From the NCBI GenBank assembly GCA_945876945.1, contig CAMCQE010000010.1, forward strand, positions 1-55,111: DNA of 55,111 nucleotides. Direction: 5' to 3'. Numbering within the stretch: the stretch's first letter is position 1; every line of letters starts with the position of its first letter. Below the pieces are notes generated by a model. That model made no database searches. It had not been told where the DNA came from and saw nothing but the letters and a program-made list of their open reading frames with translations. This document shows positions 9,331-17,439 of this stretch, one piece after another. A program made the translations under genes and the position numbers. The stretch is from Klebsiella pneumoniae (GTDB taxonomy: Bacteria > Pseudomonadota > Gammaproteobacteria > Ga0077536).

Positions 9331-10196
9331 GCGATTTTGAGCGGCTCCGGCAGTTCGATACGCAGATTATCAATGAGACGCGCCGGCCCGAGCCATGCGG
9401 CCACCAGCAGTTGCAGCATGGTGTCGCCGACCTGCGGTGCGCTTAAATCCTGCGCGCGGCGGATGCTGAAGTATTCCGGGCGGAAACCTGCCGCCGCGAG
9501 TTCCGCCATGCCGGCGGTTTCGATCGCGATGAGCGAAGTGTTTTGCAGGAGTGTTTTTTCCCGCGCCCGGTTCATCGCCTGAAAAATCTGCGGCGCCAGC
9601 GCGCGCTCGGCGGCGTTGAGATAGCTGTTGCGCGAGCTCATCGCCAGACCGTCGGCTTCGCGCACGATCGGCTGGCCCAAAATTTTTACCGGCATCAGCA
9701 GGTCGTGCACCATCTGCTTGATGACCATCACCTGCTGATAATCCTTGTCTCCAAAGAGCGCCAAATCGGGCTGCACGTTCATCAACAGTTTGGTCACCAC
9801 CGTGGCCACGCCGGAGAAATGGCCCGGACGGTACTGGCCGCAGAGAATTGACGATAAACCCGGCACCGTGACGCGAGTGTCTTCTTCGATGCCGCCCGGG
9901 TAGAGCTCATTCAAGTCGGGCGCGAACAGCAGGTCCAGACCCGCCGCCTGAAGTTTTTGCTTGTCCGATTCCAGCGTGCTCGGGTACTTGGCGTAATCCT
10001 CGCCACGACCGAACTGGATCGGATTGACGAAGATGCTAACGACCGATCGGGTAGCCAATTCCCGCGCTTTCAGCAGCAGGGTGATGTGCCCGTCGTGGAG
10101 GTTACCCATCGTGGGCACAAAGCTGATGGTCTCGCCCGCGCGCCGCCAGCCGGCCACCACGGCGCGGAGTTCTTCCACGGAATTGGCAATGTTCAT
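9327..10196 (-). CDS. panC: Pantothenate synthetase
   Basis: A 289-residue enzyme that condenses pantoate with beta-alanine using ATP, in coenzyme A synthesis. The nucleotide-binding motif MGNLHDGHITL lies near residues 25-35; GDKDYQQVMVIKQMV and the SSRNSYL signature follow. I chose the ATG at 10196 (MNIANSVEELRAV); a TTG at 10211 would add five residues. The usual partner panB is not beside it. The short gap to the upstream deoxynucleoside kinase gene suggests one transcript. Confidence 0.95.
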   Translation of the reverse strand: MNIANSVEELRAVVAGWRRAGETISFVPTMGNLHDGHITLLLKARELATRSVVSIFVNPIQFGRGEDYAKYPSTLESDKQKLQAAGLDLLFAPDLNELYPGGIEEDTRVTVPGLSSILCGQYRPGHFSGVATVVTKLLMNVQPDLALFGDKDYQQVMVIKQMVHDLLMPVKILGQPIVREADGLAMSSRNSYLNAAERALAPQIFQAMNRAREKTLLQNTSLIAIETAGMAELAAAGFRPEYFSIRRAQDLSAPQVGDTMLQLLVAAWLGPARLIDNLRIELPEPLKIA

Positions 10197-10263
10197 AGGT
10201 CGATTCGGCAACTCGTTGAGGCAGGGTGGGGAGTGTAGCGCAGGCCGGCGGGGATTCCCGCCA

Positions 10264-10947
10264 CTAGCCCGGCACCTTCAGGCCGGGATTGAAATACCGC
10301 CGCCCGACCACGCCACGCTCAATCTCGGCCAGCAGGAGCCCGAAGTGCGCCGGGTTATCGACGAGATTGATTTCCTCGGCGTTCACAATCAGTAACGGCG
10401 CGTCACTGTAGTAATGGAAAAACTCCACGTATTCCTGACACAGGCGTCCGAGGTATTCGCCGTCGATGCCCTGCTCGTAACCGATGCCCCGACGCGCGAT
10501 CCGCCGATGCAGCGTAGGCACCGAGGCCTGCAGGTAAATCACCAGCGACGGCCGCGGCAGGCTGGCGACAAAGCGCGTGTAGATTTCGTGATAGAGCCGG
10601 TATTCGTCGTCGTCGAGCACCACCTTGGCGAACAGGCGGTCTTTCTCGAACATGAAATCCGACACCAGTCGGGGCGCAAAAAGGTCGCCCTGCCGGCGCG
10701 CCTGCAGTTCGCGCGAGCGGTGAAACAGAAAATGCAGCTGGGTCGCCAGCGCATAGCGCGCCGGGTCGTCGTAGAACTTGGGCAGGAAGGGGTTCCCACC
10801 CGCCTCTTCCAATAGCAGTTCGGTCTGCCACAGCGCGGAGAGTTTGCGGGCAAGGCTGGTTTTGCCAACCCCGATGGGGCCTTCAATAGCGACGAAGCGG
10901 GCGGCCTCGGGCACCTTGGGTTCTTTGTCTGGCACAGGATGGGTCAC
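10264..10947 (-). CDS. Deoxynucleoside kinase (dGK/dAK family)
   Basis: About 227 residues that phosphorylate deoxynucleosides for salvage. The P-loop GPIGVGKTSLARKLS is at the N terminus, DFMFEKDRLFAK (the ERS-like substrate region) is in the middle, and the LID-type HRRIARRGIGYEQ sits toward the end. I use a GTG start at 10947 that overlaps the folK stop (GTGA). Upstream in-frame ATG starts would run into folK. This gene commonly sits beside folK and pan genes in some gammaproteobacteria; I recall this order but could not check it. Confidence 0.85.
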   Translation of the reverse strand: MTHPVPDKEPKVPEAARFVAIEGPIGVGKTSLARKLSALWQTELLLEEAGGNPFLPKFYDDPARYALATQLHFLFHRSRELQARRQGDLFAPRLVSDFMFEKDRLFAKVVLDDDEYRLYHEIYTRFVASLPRPSLVIYLQASVPTLHRRIARRGIGYEQGIDGEYLGRLCQEYVEFFHYYSDAPLLIVNAEEINLVDNPAHFGLLLAEIERGVVGRRYFNPGLKVPG

Positions 10948-11441
10948 AGGCGATGAATTCCATGAGAGTCGAGCGTGGCGCCCCGCTCGGCGAGCGGTCC
11001 GAAGCCGGGCACCCGCAGCGTGGGGGCGATCTCCAGTAGAGGTAGCACCACGAAGGCGCGCTCGGTGAGCCCCGGATGGGGAACACACAAACGTTCGTCG
11101 GCGATTTCCTGCTGGTCGTAGAGCAGGAGGTCGAGGTCGAGCGTACGCGGCCCCCAGCGCACGCTGCGCACCCGGTCGTGCGCGCGTTCAATGGCCTGCA
11201 AGGCATCCAGCAAGGCGTGCGGCGCGAGCGCAGTCTCGATCTGCGCCACCGCGTTGATGTAGTCCGGCTGGCCGGGCGGCCCCATTGGGGGCGTGCGATA
11301 AAGCGAGGAGCTGGCGAGAAGACGCGATCCCGGCAAGCTGCCCAGTTCGGCCAAGGCCTGGGTGACCTGTCGCCGCGGGTCGTCGAGATTACTGCCCAAA
11401 CCGATGTACGCCACGCCGGGCGAGTGCGTCACCGTCACCAA
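10944..11441 (-). CDS. folK: 2-amino-4-hydroxy-6-hydroxymethyldihydropteridine pyrophosphokinase
   Basis: A 165-residue folate-pathway enzyme that transfers pyrophosphate from ATP to hydroxymethyl-dihydropterin. It contains AYIGLGSNLDDP at the start and the RWGPRTLDLDLLLYD signature (RWxPRxLDLDLL), which binds ATP and metal. The start is uncertain: TTG at 11441 or GTG at 11438 or 11432 all lie a few bases after the pcnB stop. The gene is part of a tight pcnB-folK-kinase series. Confidence 0.95.
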   Translation of the reverse strand: MVTVTHSPGVAYIGLGSNLDDPRRQVTQALAELGSLPGSRLLASSSLYRTPPMGPPGQPDYINAVAQIETALAPHALLDALQAIERAHDRVRSVRWGPRTLDLDLLLYDQQEIADERLCVPHPGLTERAFVVLPLLEIAPTLRVPGFGPLAERGATLDSHGIHRL

Positions 11442-11444
11442 GCG

Positions 11445-12824
11445 TCAAACGCCAGCGGGTTTACGGCGGCGGCGACGGCGACGGCGCTTGGGCCCCGGTG
11501 CGCCACCGGGCGTGGTCGCGGCCGTCGGGGCATCGGTCCCTTCAAGGTCCAAATCTTCCACCATCTGCTCGCGGTCTTCGGTGGGAGTCACCAGATAGCG
11601 GGTCCAGAATTCCGCCGCTTCTTCCACCGGATCGCCCGCTTTCTCGCGCAGCAGGAGAAAATCGTAGGCCGCCCGGAAGCGCGGATGCTCCATCAGGCGG
11701 TCGACGCGGCGGGCCGAAGGTCGCTGCATGCGGGCTTGCAGACTCCAGATTTCGCGGGTGACCTGGGTAAAGCGGCGCGGCATGGCAATGCGCTGGATCT
11801 GGCGGGAGACCATGCCGTCGGCAGCGGTCTCCAGCGCTTCGGCAGCCTGCATGCCGTTAGCGGTGTACAGCGCCGCCTGTTCTTCCACCACATGCCACAG
11901 CAGCGCGGCAAACAGAAACGCCGGCGTGATGGGTTTGTTTTCCACCACGCGGGCATCGGTGCTTTCGAGCGCGGCGGCGATTAAAGCACCGGCGAATTCC
12001 CCTTCCGGGCTGTCCAGAAATTCGTCGGTCATCGGAAACAGGCAGTGAAAGAGCCCGTGATGGCGCAGCGCCTCGAAGGTCTGCAAGCCAACGCCGCCAT
12101 GGAACATCTTCAGCATTTCATCGAACAGGCGCGCCGGCGCGATGTCTTCCAGCAGCTGGCGCAAGCGGGGAATGGCGTCCAGCGTGGCGTCATCAAGGCC
12201 GAAACCCAGTTTGGTGGCGAACCGGATGGCCCGGAGCATGCGCACCGGGTCTTCGCGATAGCGTTTGTCCGGATCGCCAATCAGCCGCAGACGGCCCGCG
12301 CGCAGGTCTTCCACCCCGCCCACGTAGTCGACGATCGAAAAGTCGGCAATGTTGTAGTAGAGCGCGTTGACGGTGAAATCGCGCCGCCAGACGTCATCGT
12401 CGATGCTGCCGTAGACGTTGTCGCGCAGGATGCGACCTTCGTCGGTCATCGCCGAGCCTTCGGCGTCGCCGTCGTGCTGGGCGCGAAACGTGGCGACTTC
12501 AATAATTTCCTGCCCGAACTGGACGTGGGCCAGACGGAAGCGTCGTCCAATCAGGCGGCAATTGCGGAATAACTCGCGCACCTGCTCCGGTAAGGCGTCG
12601 GTCGCGATGTCGAAGTCTTTCGGCTCGCGACCCAACAGCAGGTCGCGCACGCTGCCACCTACCAGATAGGCCTGATAGCCGGCCTTGTTCAGCCGGTAGA
12701 GCACTTTCAGGGCGGCGTCGGAAATGAATTTACGGGAGACCGCATGTTCATCCCGCGTGTAGATGCGGGGTTGCACGCGTGCTTCGGCCTGCACGTTGGC
12801 CAGATTGTCGGCGAGTTCAGTCAA
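11445..12824 (-). CDS. pcnB: Poly(A) polymerase I
   Basis: A 459-residue class II nucleotidyltransferase that adds 3' poly(A) tails and marks RNAs for decay. The catalytic motif YLVGGSVRDLLLGREPKDFD includes the GGxVRD and DxD features. The RRDFTVNALYYNI block fits pcnB rather than a CCA-adding enzyme. The C terminus ends in a run of nine arginines after Lys (near residue 446), a strongly basic tail probably contacting RNA. The start is TTG at 12824 with GAGGAAA about 8 nt before it. Confidence 0.94.
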   Translation of the reverse strand: MTELADNLANVQAEARVQPRIYTRDEHAVSRKFISDAALKVLYRLNKAGYQAYLVGGSVRDLLLGREPKDFDIATDALPEQVRELFRNCRLIGRRFRLAHVQFGQEIIEVATFRAQHDGDAEGSAMTDEGRILRDNVYGSIDDDVWRRDFTVNALYYNIADFSIVDYVGGVEDLRAGRLRLIGDPDKRYREDPVRMLRAIRFATKLGFGLDDATLDAIPRLRQLLEDIAPARLFDEMLKMFHGGVGLQTFEALRHHGLFHCLFPMTDEFLDSPEGEFAGALIAAALESTDARVVENKPITPAFLFAALLWHVVEEQAALYTANGMQAAEALETAADGMVSRQIQRIAMPRRFTQVTREIWSLQARMQRPSARRVDRLMEHPRFRAAYDFLLLREKAGDPVEEAAEFWTRYLVTPTEDREQMVEDLDLEGTDAPTAATTPGGAPGPKRRRRRRRRKPAGV

Positions 12825-12953
12825 AAGCAGGGTTTCCTCTGGATATCACGGCGGGACGCCGGACCCTCGGCCATTGGGGCGGGGTCTGTAGAGTGGTCGA
12901 CTGTCGGGCGAATCTTAATCGCATTGGCGGGTCATTGGATCACCCACGAACGG

Positions 12954-12983
12954 CTGACGACACACGTGGCCTGCGCCTATACT
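12954..12983 (+). promoter_or_regulatory. Promoter of tRNA-Glu
   Basis: CTGACG (12954-12959, 4 of 6 matches to -35) and TATACT (12978-12983, 5 of 6 to -10) are separated by 18 nt. They lie directly before the tRNA. The stretch after the -10 is all GC (CCGCCCTCGCG), as in the GC-rich discriminators of stringently controlled stable-RNA promoters. Confidence 0.6.
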
Positions 12984-13000
12984 CCGCCCTCGCGCTCGTT

Positions 13001-13075
13001 GCTCCCATCGTCTAGCGGTTAGGACGACGCCCTCTCACGGCGTAAACAGGGGTTCGATTCCCCTTGGGAGTACCA
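13001..13075 (+). tRNA. tRNA-Glu (anticodon CUC), CCA encoded
   Basis: A full cloverleaf can be drawn. The acceptor stem is GCTCCCA with TGGGAGT (one G-U pair), the discriminator is A, and CCA is encoded at 13073-13075. The anticodon stem is ACGCC/GGCGT around the loop CTCTCAC, giving anticodon CTC (13034-13036). The T arm is AGGGG-TTCGATT-CCCCT. Most of the sequence is that of bacterial tRNA-Glu, but the usual anticodon is UUC. CUC reads only GAG, which suits a GC-rich genome as a second Glu isoacceptor. Confidence 0.95.
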
Positions 13076-13151
13076 TCTGAACCATCAGGCGGCGCCCATC
13101 GACGCCGCCAATCCGCACACTCACCACAAGTAGTCTCAGCAGGAGGAAACC

Positions 13152-13445
13152 ATGAGCTGTCAGGTCATTCTTGAGTTTCGGGCGGCGCCCGGTCGCGTCG
13201 CCGACGTTCAGCAGTGGCTGAAAAGCGTGCTGCCCGATACGCGCGCCTTCGACGGCTGCCAAACCCTGTACTGCATTCAGAATCAGGAAGACCCCGAGGT
13301 CGTGCTGATCGTCGAGCAATGGGACAGTCGCCAGCATTACGAGCGTTATCTCGCCTGGCGCGCCGAACGCGGCGATATGGAAGTGTTTGGCGCGATGATG
13401 GCCGGACCGCCGAACATTCGCTTCTTCGACTACTTCCGGGTTTAA
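13152..13445 (+). CDS. Antibiotic biosynthesis monooxygenase (ABM)-domain protein
   Basis: A 97-residue single-domain dimeric alpha/beta-barrel protein. The ABM features are VILEFRAAPGRVADVQQWLK at the N terminus, then VVLIVEQWDSRQHYERYLAWR. Relatives include quinol monooxygenases (YgiN type) and haem-degrading enzymes; I see no residue that settles which. AGGAGG lies 7 nt before the ATG, a strong ribosome-binding site. A perfect inverted repeat follows the stop, so the gene looks monocistronic. Confidence 0.82.
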   Translation: MSCQVILEFRAAPGRVADVQQWLKSVLPDTRAFDGCQTLYCIQNQEDPEVVLIVEQWDSRQHYERYLAWRAERGDMEVFGAMMAGPPNIRFFDYFRV

Positions 13446-13451
13446 GCCGTT

Positions 13452-13477
13452 GCGCCCGATCGATGCGGATCGGGCGC
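13452..13477 (+). terminator. Hairpin after the ABM gene
   Basis: GCGCCCGATC (13452-13461) and GATCGGGCGC (13468-13477) form a perfect 10-bp stem with a 6-nt loop, starting 7 nt after the ABM stop. There is no run of T after it (CTCTGTG), so termination would be weak or Rho-assisted. It could also protect the 3' end of the mRNA. Confidence 0.5.
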
Positions 13478-13523
13478 CTCTGTGCGGTATGAACAGCCCA
13501 ACCACTGCTTCAAGGATTCGGCA

Positions 13524-13652
13524 ATGAAACGCCTCGTTTTTGTCTCGCTTATTAGTCTTCTGGTGCTGAACCTCAGCGCGTGCAACACCCTCAACGGCAT
13601 CGGCAAGGACATCAAGCAAGGTGGCGCCGCGATCGAGAAAGCCACCAAGTAA
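13524..13652 (+). CDS. Entericidin EcnA/B-type small lipoprotein
   Basis: A 42-residue reading frame. The first 19 residues form a lipoprotein signal peptide ending LSAC, with the lipidated Cys at 20. The mature part (NTLNGIGKDIKQGGAAIEKA) matches the entericidin family, small cell-envelope lipoproteins linked to stress and stationary phase in other bacteria. AGGA lies about 8 nt before the ATG. Its role as toxin or antitoxin cannot be told from sequence, and only one entericidin gene is seen here rather than the ecnA-ecnB pair. Confidence 0.85.
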   Translation: MKRLVFVSLISLLVLNLSACNTLNGIGKDIKQGGAAIEKATK

Positions 13653-13775
13653 ATTGCCTGGCAAGGCCCGCGCCAGCCCATGCTGGTAGTGCGTCACAGT
13701 TTTCGCTTCTCGGCCTGAAGCTTCCAAAGCCTTGCCGTCTAGAGTGCATACATGACGCATACAAATGAGGCCAGG

Positions 13776-15200
13776 ATGAATACGACCCGCCCCCGCAGCG
13801 CCCGTGCGCTCGCTTGCACGCTCGCCATTGCGCTAGTCAGCGCCACCGGTCTGGTTGGGGCTGCGCCACCGCCGCCGGGACCACCCGGTCCACCGCCAGC
13901 AGCACCGGCCGGTGGCAATCACTTTCGGGACGAGGCCGGGGTCTGGTCGAACTTTAGCCTGCCGGGCACAACCGATCGCCGAAGCCCGTTTTTTCAGGCG
14001 CTGGGCACCAACGGCCGAACCTGCGCGTCCTGTCACGCCGCGAACGATGCCTGGACGGCAACGCCTCGCGAACTGCAACGGCGTTTCGCCAATAGCAGCG
14101 GCAACGACCCCGTCTTCGCCCCGATTGATGGCACGAACTGTCCGACTCTGGACATCCAAACCCCGCTGGCGCACGCCAATGCCTCCAGCCTGCTCCTCAG
14201 CAAAGGCCTGATTCGCGTTGAGATGCCGGTAGCCAGCACCGCTGAGTTCGCGGTCTCCAACACCAGCAACCGCTACGGCTGTACCTCAACGACCGCGCTC
14301 TCCGTCTATCGCCGCATCCCGATGTCGGCCAACCTGACGCTCCTGTCCTCCGTGATGTGGGACGGCAGAGAATCCGCGCCCGGGCAATCGGTAAGCGATT
14401 CCTTGCTCGTGCAGTCGAGCCATGCGATTACCGGCCACGCCGCCGCCGTACGGGCCCCGGCGAACACGGTGTTGCAGTCGATTTTAAATTTCGAACTGGG
14501 CCAGTTCACCGCCCAAAGCGCCGACCGGAACGCCGGCAGTTTGTCTGCCGCTGGCGCACGGGGCGGCCCGGTCGTGCTATCCAGTCAGGCTTTCACGCCT
14601 GGCAGCAACGAACCTTTCCGGGCCGATGGCGGCGGTGGCGTCCCACCCAACCCCGTGTTCTCGCTCTTTACGGCCTGGCGTTCGCAGACCGGGGCCGATG
14701 CCGCTTCGCGGGCGCGGGCTTCGATTGCCAGAGGGGAGCAGATCTTTAACACCCGCCCGGTCTCGATCCGGGGCGTGGCCGGCCTGAACGACCTGCCGGG
14801 GCCGAACGGACTGCCGCGCACCGTCATTCGAGGCACCTGTGGCACCTGCCACAACACGCCGCACGGTGGCGGACACTCCACGCCGCTCAACGTGAACATC
14901 GGCATTGCGAACGCCGACCGCGCGGGCCCTGACCTGCCGGTCTTCACGCTCGTGAACAAGACCACCGGCAACAGCGTGCAAACGACCGATCCGGGTCGCG
15001 CGCTGGTCACCGGCAAATGGGCGGATATTGGCAAGTTCAAGGTACCCTCCCTGCGCGCGCTTGCCGCCCGGGCGCCTTACTTCCACAACGGCACGGCAGA
15101 TAACCTCGGGCAGGTGGTCGGGTTCTACGACCGACGCTTCAACCTTAACCTGAGCGCACAGGAACGGGCCGATTTGGTGGCCTTCCTCGAAAGTCTGTAA
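13776..15200 (+). CDS. MauG-like dihaem cytochrome c / cytochrome-c peroxidase family protein
   Basis: About 474 residues, exported. A signal peptide (about 1-30) is followed by a proline-rich linker. Two haem c motifs are present: CASCH (C83, C86, H87) and CGTCH (C355, C358, H359). A VMWDGRES block near 194 and a GKFKVPSLRALAARAPYFHNG block near the C terminus are typical of the bacterial dihaem peroxidase/MauG family. I chose the ATG at 13776, which has GAGG 6 nt upstream, over the ATG at 13752. The gene stands alone, with no methylamine dehydrogenase beside it, so the substrate is open: peroxide detoxification or oxidative protein or cofactor modification. Confidence 0.88.
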   Translation: MNTTRPRSARALACTLAIALVSATGLVGAAPPPPGPPGPPPAAPAGGNHFRDEAGVWSNFSLPGTTDRRSPFFQALGTNGRTCASCHAANDAWTATPRELQRRFANSSGNDPVFAPIDGTNCPTLDIQTPLAHANASSLLLSKGLIRVEMPVASTAEFAVSNTSNRYGCTSTTALSVYRRIPMSANLTLLSSVMWDGRESAPGQSVSDSLLVQSSHAITGHAAAVRAPANTVLQSILNFELGQFTAQSADRNAGSLSAAGARGGPVVLSSQAFTPGSNEPFRADGGGGVPPNPVFSLFTAWRSQTGADAASRARASIARGEQIFNTRPVSIRGVAGLNDLPGPNGLPRTVIRGTCGTCHNTPHGGGHSTPLNVNIGIANADRAGPDLPVFTLVNKTTGNSVQTTDPGRALVTGKWADIGKFKVPSLRALAARAPYFHNGTADNLGQVVGFYDRRFNLNLSAQERADLVAFLESL

Positions 15201-15213
15201 GGCGCGGCTGGCT

Positions 15214-15921
15214 TCAGGCTTTGCGGCGAGCGACCATGCTCGCCGCCACGAAGCACAGCGCCAAGGCCGCCAAAGCCCACGGCGGCATCGGCACTTTCTT
15301 GACTGGCGTCGTGGGCACCACCACGGCGCCGTCCAGCGCGAAATCATCAATGCGCCATTGCTGGCCGATGGCGGCACCCGCCGGCGGCACAAACTGCACC
15401 GACACCAGCGCGCTGCCTGACGCCGCAAGCGCCAGCGCGAGACCAGTGGCATTGACCGAGCTCCACCCCGTCTCGGTACTGGCGACGCTGCGGCTAAACA
15501 CCGACGTCCCCCCAATCATCACTTGCAGAGTGCCCGGCGTGCCGGCGCCACCGGCGCCGGAGCCGCAGCTGTTAGGACAAAACGTGAACGAAACCCCGCT
15601 GATCGTCGCGGCGTGCGTGGCATCGGCCGTCAGGCTGAACTCCAGCCGGCGCGTCACATCAAGACCCCCAGCGGCCGCGAACCCAACGGCGCCGTTGGTC
15701 GCGCCTACCGCCGCCTGACCCGCCTTGCCGACGATGGCGTCCGGCGCGCCGGTAAAGACGCTAGCGGCCAGGCCCGAAGCGACCGTGTCGGGAGTCACGG
15801 TAAATGCGGCCTGACTTGGGCCAAAACCAAATTCGACCACGGGAGCGGCGGAGGCCGTGGCGCTGGCGAGCGCGCCGACCGCAATCAGAAGGTGGCGGAT
15901 GAGGTTGCCGGGGATGTCCAT
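15214..15921 (-). CDS. Exported protein with C-terminal sorting-type anchor
   Basis: A 235-residue protein with a signal peptide (about 1-25, ending ASAAP). It has a Ser/Gly/Ala-rich beta-type body with two Cys close together (FCPNSCGSG), probably a disulfide. The C terminus is tripartite: VPMPPWALAALALC, a hydrophobic stretch, then ARRKA. This resembles the IPTL/PEP-CTERM class of exosortase-type sorting signals (proline motif, membrane segment, basic end). Convergent with the MauG-like gene, 13 nt apart. No exosortase lies in the window. Function unknown, possibly an extracellular carbohydrate- or matrix-binding protein. Confidence 0.7.
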   Translation of the reverse strand: MDIPGNLIRHLLIAVGALASATASAAPVVEFGFGPSQAAFTVTPDTVASGLAASVFTGAPDAIVGKAGQAAVGATNGAVGFAAAGGLDVTRRLEFSLTADATHAATISGVSFTFCPNSCGSGAGGAGTPGTLQVMIGGTSVFSRSVASTETGWSSVNATGLALALAASGSALVSVQFVPPAGAAIGQQWRIDDFALDGAVVVPTTPVKKVPMPPWALAALALCFVAASMVARRKA

Positions 15922-16002
15922 GCGTTTGCCTTGCGGTCTCGTGATGGGTCTTGTCGGGTTTGAAATCGGGTCGTCAACGAGCGCGCGCCCTGCACGGCAG
16001 GC

Positions 16003-17379
16003 CTACACCACCAGCAGGTCTGCGACGCCGAGGGATGGACGGCCCTGCAGGACAGCGAGCACCACGGCCACCGCCGCGCCGTCGCCATCGCTGTCATAGC
16101 TCAGCACCCCCGTGGCGGTGTCGTAGAGCAGATGTTGGCTCGCCGTATGCGGCACAGGGTTGGGTTCAGCGAGGAACATACCCGCGGCCACCGGCCCCGT
16201 CGCGCCAAGGGTCGGAAATACGGCCCGGGCAAACGCGAGCTCGTCAGCACTGGTGAAGTCGGTCAGCAGATCCTGCTCACCCGCGCGGACTTCACCAAAC
16301 ACAAAACGATCGCTACCGGTCCCGCCGCTCGCGATATCCCCGCCGATCCCGGCGAGATACAGCACATCGTTACCGGCATCGCCCCGCAGGCGATCATTGC
16401 CGCTGCTGCCAATCAGCACGTCGTTACCCGCAGCGCCAATCAAGGTGTCGTTGCCCGCCCCACCGCTCAGCCGGTTGGCGAGCGTCGAGCCCGTTAAGAG
16501 GTCGTTGCCGCTACCGCCGGTAGCGTGCTCTATCACCACCGTTTTGTAGATATGAATGTTGTAGCCACTTGCAAACGGACCGATGCGGGCCAGCTTCGCA
16601 CCCAGATTGATAATCGCGGGGGTCGTCTGATTCGCCGCCGACAGGGTGTCCGTGCCACCGGCATCCCAAATGGTCATCACCGTTGGCACGCTGAAGGAAT
16701 AGGTGTCATTGCCGGTGTGATAGGTCTTGTTGGGCCCGTACAGGCGCTGCATGTCCCGAATATCGCCCTCCATCGGCGTGCTGGGGCGAATCAAAAGGCC
16801 ATCGAGCGTATAGAAAGGTGCCTCCCGGTAGGCCATGACCGTGTAAGCGGTGTTGTCCTGCGCCAAGGGTAAGGCCGGCGCGGTAAAGGGATGTTTGAAA
16901 CCCAGCGCGTGCCCCACCTCATGCAGCATGGTCATGAAACCATAGGTGCCGGGGACGAAAGCATCGTTGTAAGAGGCGCCGCGGAACCAGACGTCTCCCG
17001 CCTGCGGGGTGCTGCCCGGCGTGTAGGCATGGGCGTAACGATCTGTGCCGATGGAATCCGTAAAAGCCAGCCGCAGTTCCCCCACTACGCGCTGGCCGTC
17101 GCTGGTCCGGGTGAACGTCAGGTTGGCGACTGCCGCCCAGCGGGCAAGGGCGAATTTGAAGGCGGCAATGTGGGTCGCAGTCGCGCTATACCACCCGGCC
17201 GCAAATTCGCTGCCATAGTTCGGGGTCGCGTAGGCGAGGCCTCCGCCATCGCCCGGGAAACTATAGGTAAGGGTGACCCCCTGCCCAAGGCCCGCGCCCC
17301 ATTTCACCCCCCCGACGAGACTGGGGCCGGAGACGCTGATGCGCGTGGTGAGGGTTGTGTTAGCGGTGGGCGTCGCCAT
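16003..17379 (-). CDS. Secreted RTX metalloprotease, serralysin-like (peptidase family M10)
   Basis: A 458-residue zinc endopeptidase. The zinc motif [11 protein letters not shown] supplies His153, Glu154, His157 and His163. The Met-turn TVMAY (Met182, Tyr184) is the serralysin form. RTX calcium-binding repeats follow at about 288-340 (GGSGND, GGAGND, AAGND, SSGND and DAGND units), then the serralysin C-terminal region. There is no Sec signal peptide, and the chain ends DLLVV, the acidic-plus-hydrophobic tail of type I secretion substrates. No ABC exporter, fusion protein or inhibitor gene lies nearby. The repeat count is small compared with large RTX toxins. Confidence 0.9.
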   Translation of the reverse strand: MATPTANTTLTTRISVSGPSLVGGVKWGAGLGQGVTLTYSFPGDGGGLAYATPNYGSEFAAGWYSATATHIAAFKFALARWAAVANLTFTRTSDGQRVVGELRLAFTDSIGTDRYAHAYTPGSTPQAGDVWFRGASYNDAFVPGTYGFMTMLHEVGHALGFKHPFTAPALPLAQDNTAYTVMAYREAPFYTLDGLLIRPSTPMEGDIRDMQRLYGPNKTYHTGNDTYSFSVPTVMTIWDAGGTDTLSAANQTTPAIINLGAKLARIGPFASGYNIHIYKTVVIEHATGGSGNDLLTGSTLANRLSGGAGNDTLIGAAGNDVLIGSSGNDRLRGDAGNDVLYLAGIGGDIASGGTGSDRFVFGEVRAGEQDLLTDFTSADELAFARAVFPTLGATGPVAAGMFLAEPNPVPHTASQHLLYDTATGVLSYDSDGDGAAVAVVLAVLQGRPSLGVADLLVV

Positions 17380-17439
17380 GAGATGAATGCGAGGGAGGGC
17401 TCAACGCTCCCACACTAGCCATGACGCGCGCAAGCGCGG

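Noticed and set aside
13660-13736. Inverted repeat GGCAAGGC ... GCCTTGCC between the entericidin-like and cytochrome genes
   Set aside because: The arms are only 8 nt and 61 nt apart with no supporting stem; it could be chance.
13746-13763. Direct repeat GCATACA, 11 nt apart, before the cytochrome gene
   Set aside because: Short and single; no known regulator pattern. Possibly an operator, but not enough evidence.
16350-16520. CRISPR-like short periodic repeats
   Set aside because: These are the coding repeats of the RTX domain (GGxGND units) read in frame, with no spacers.
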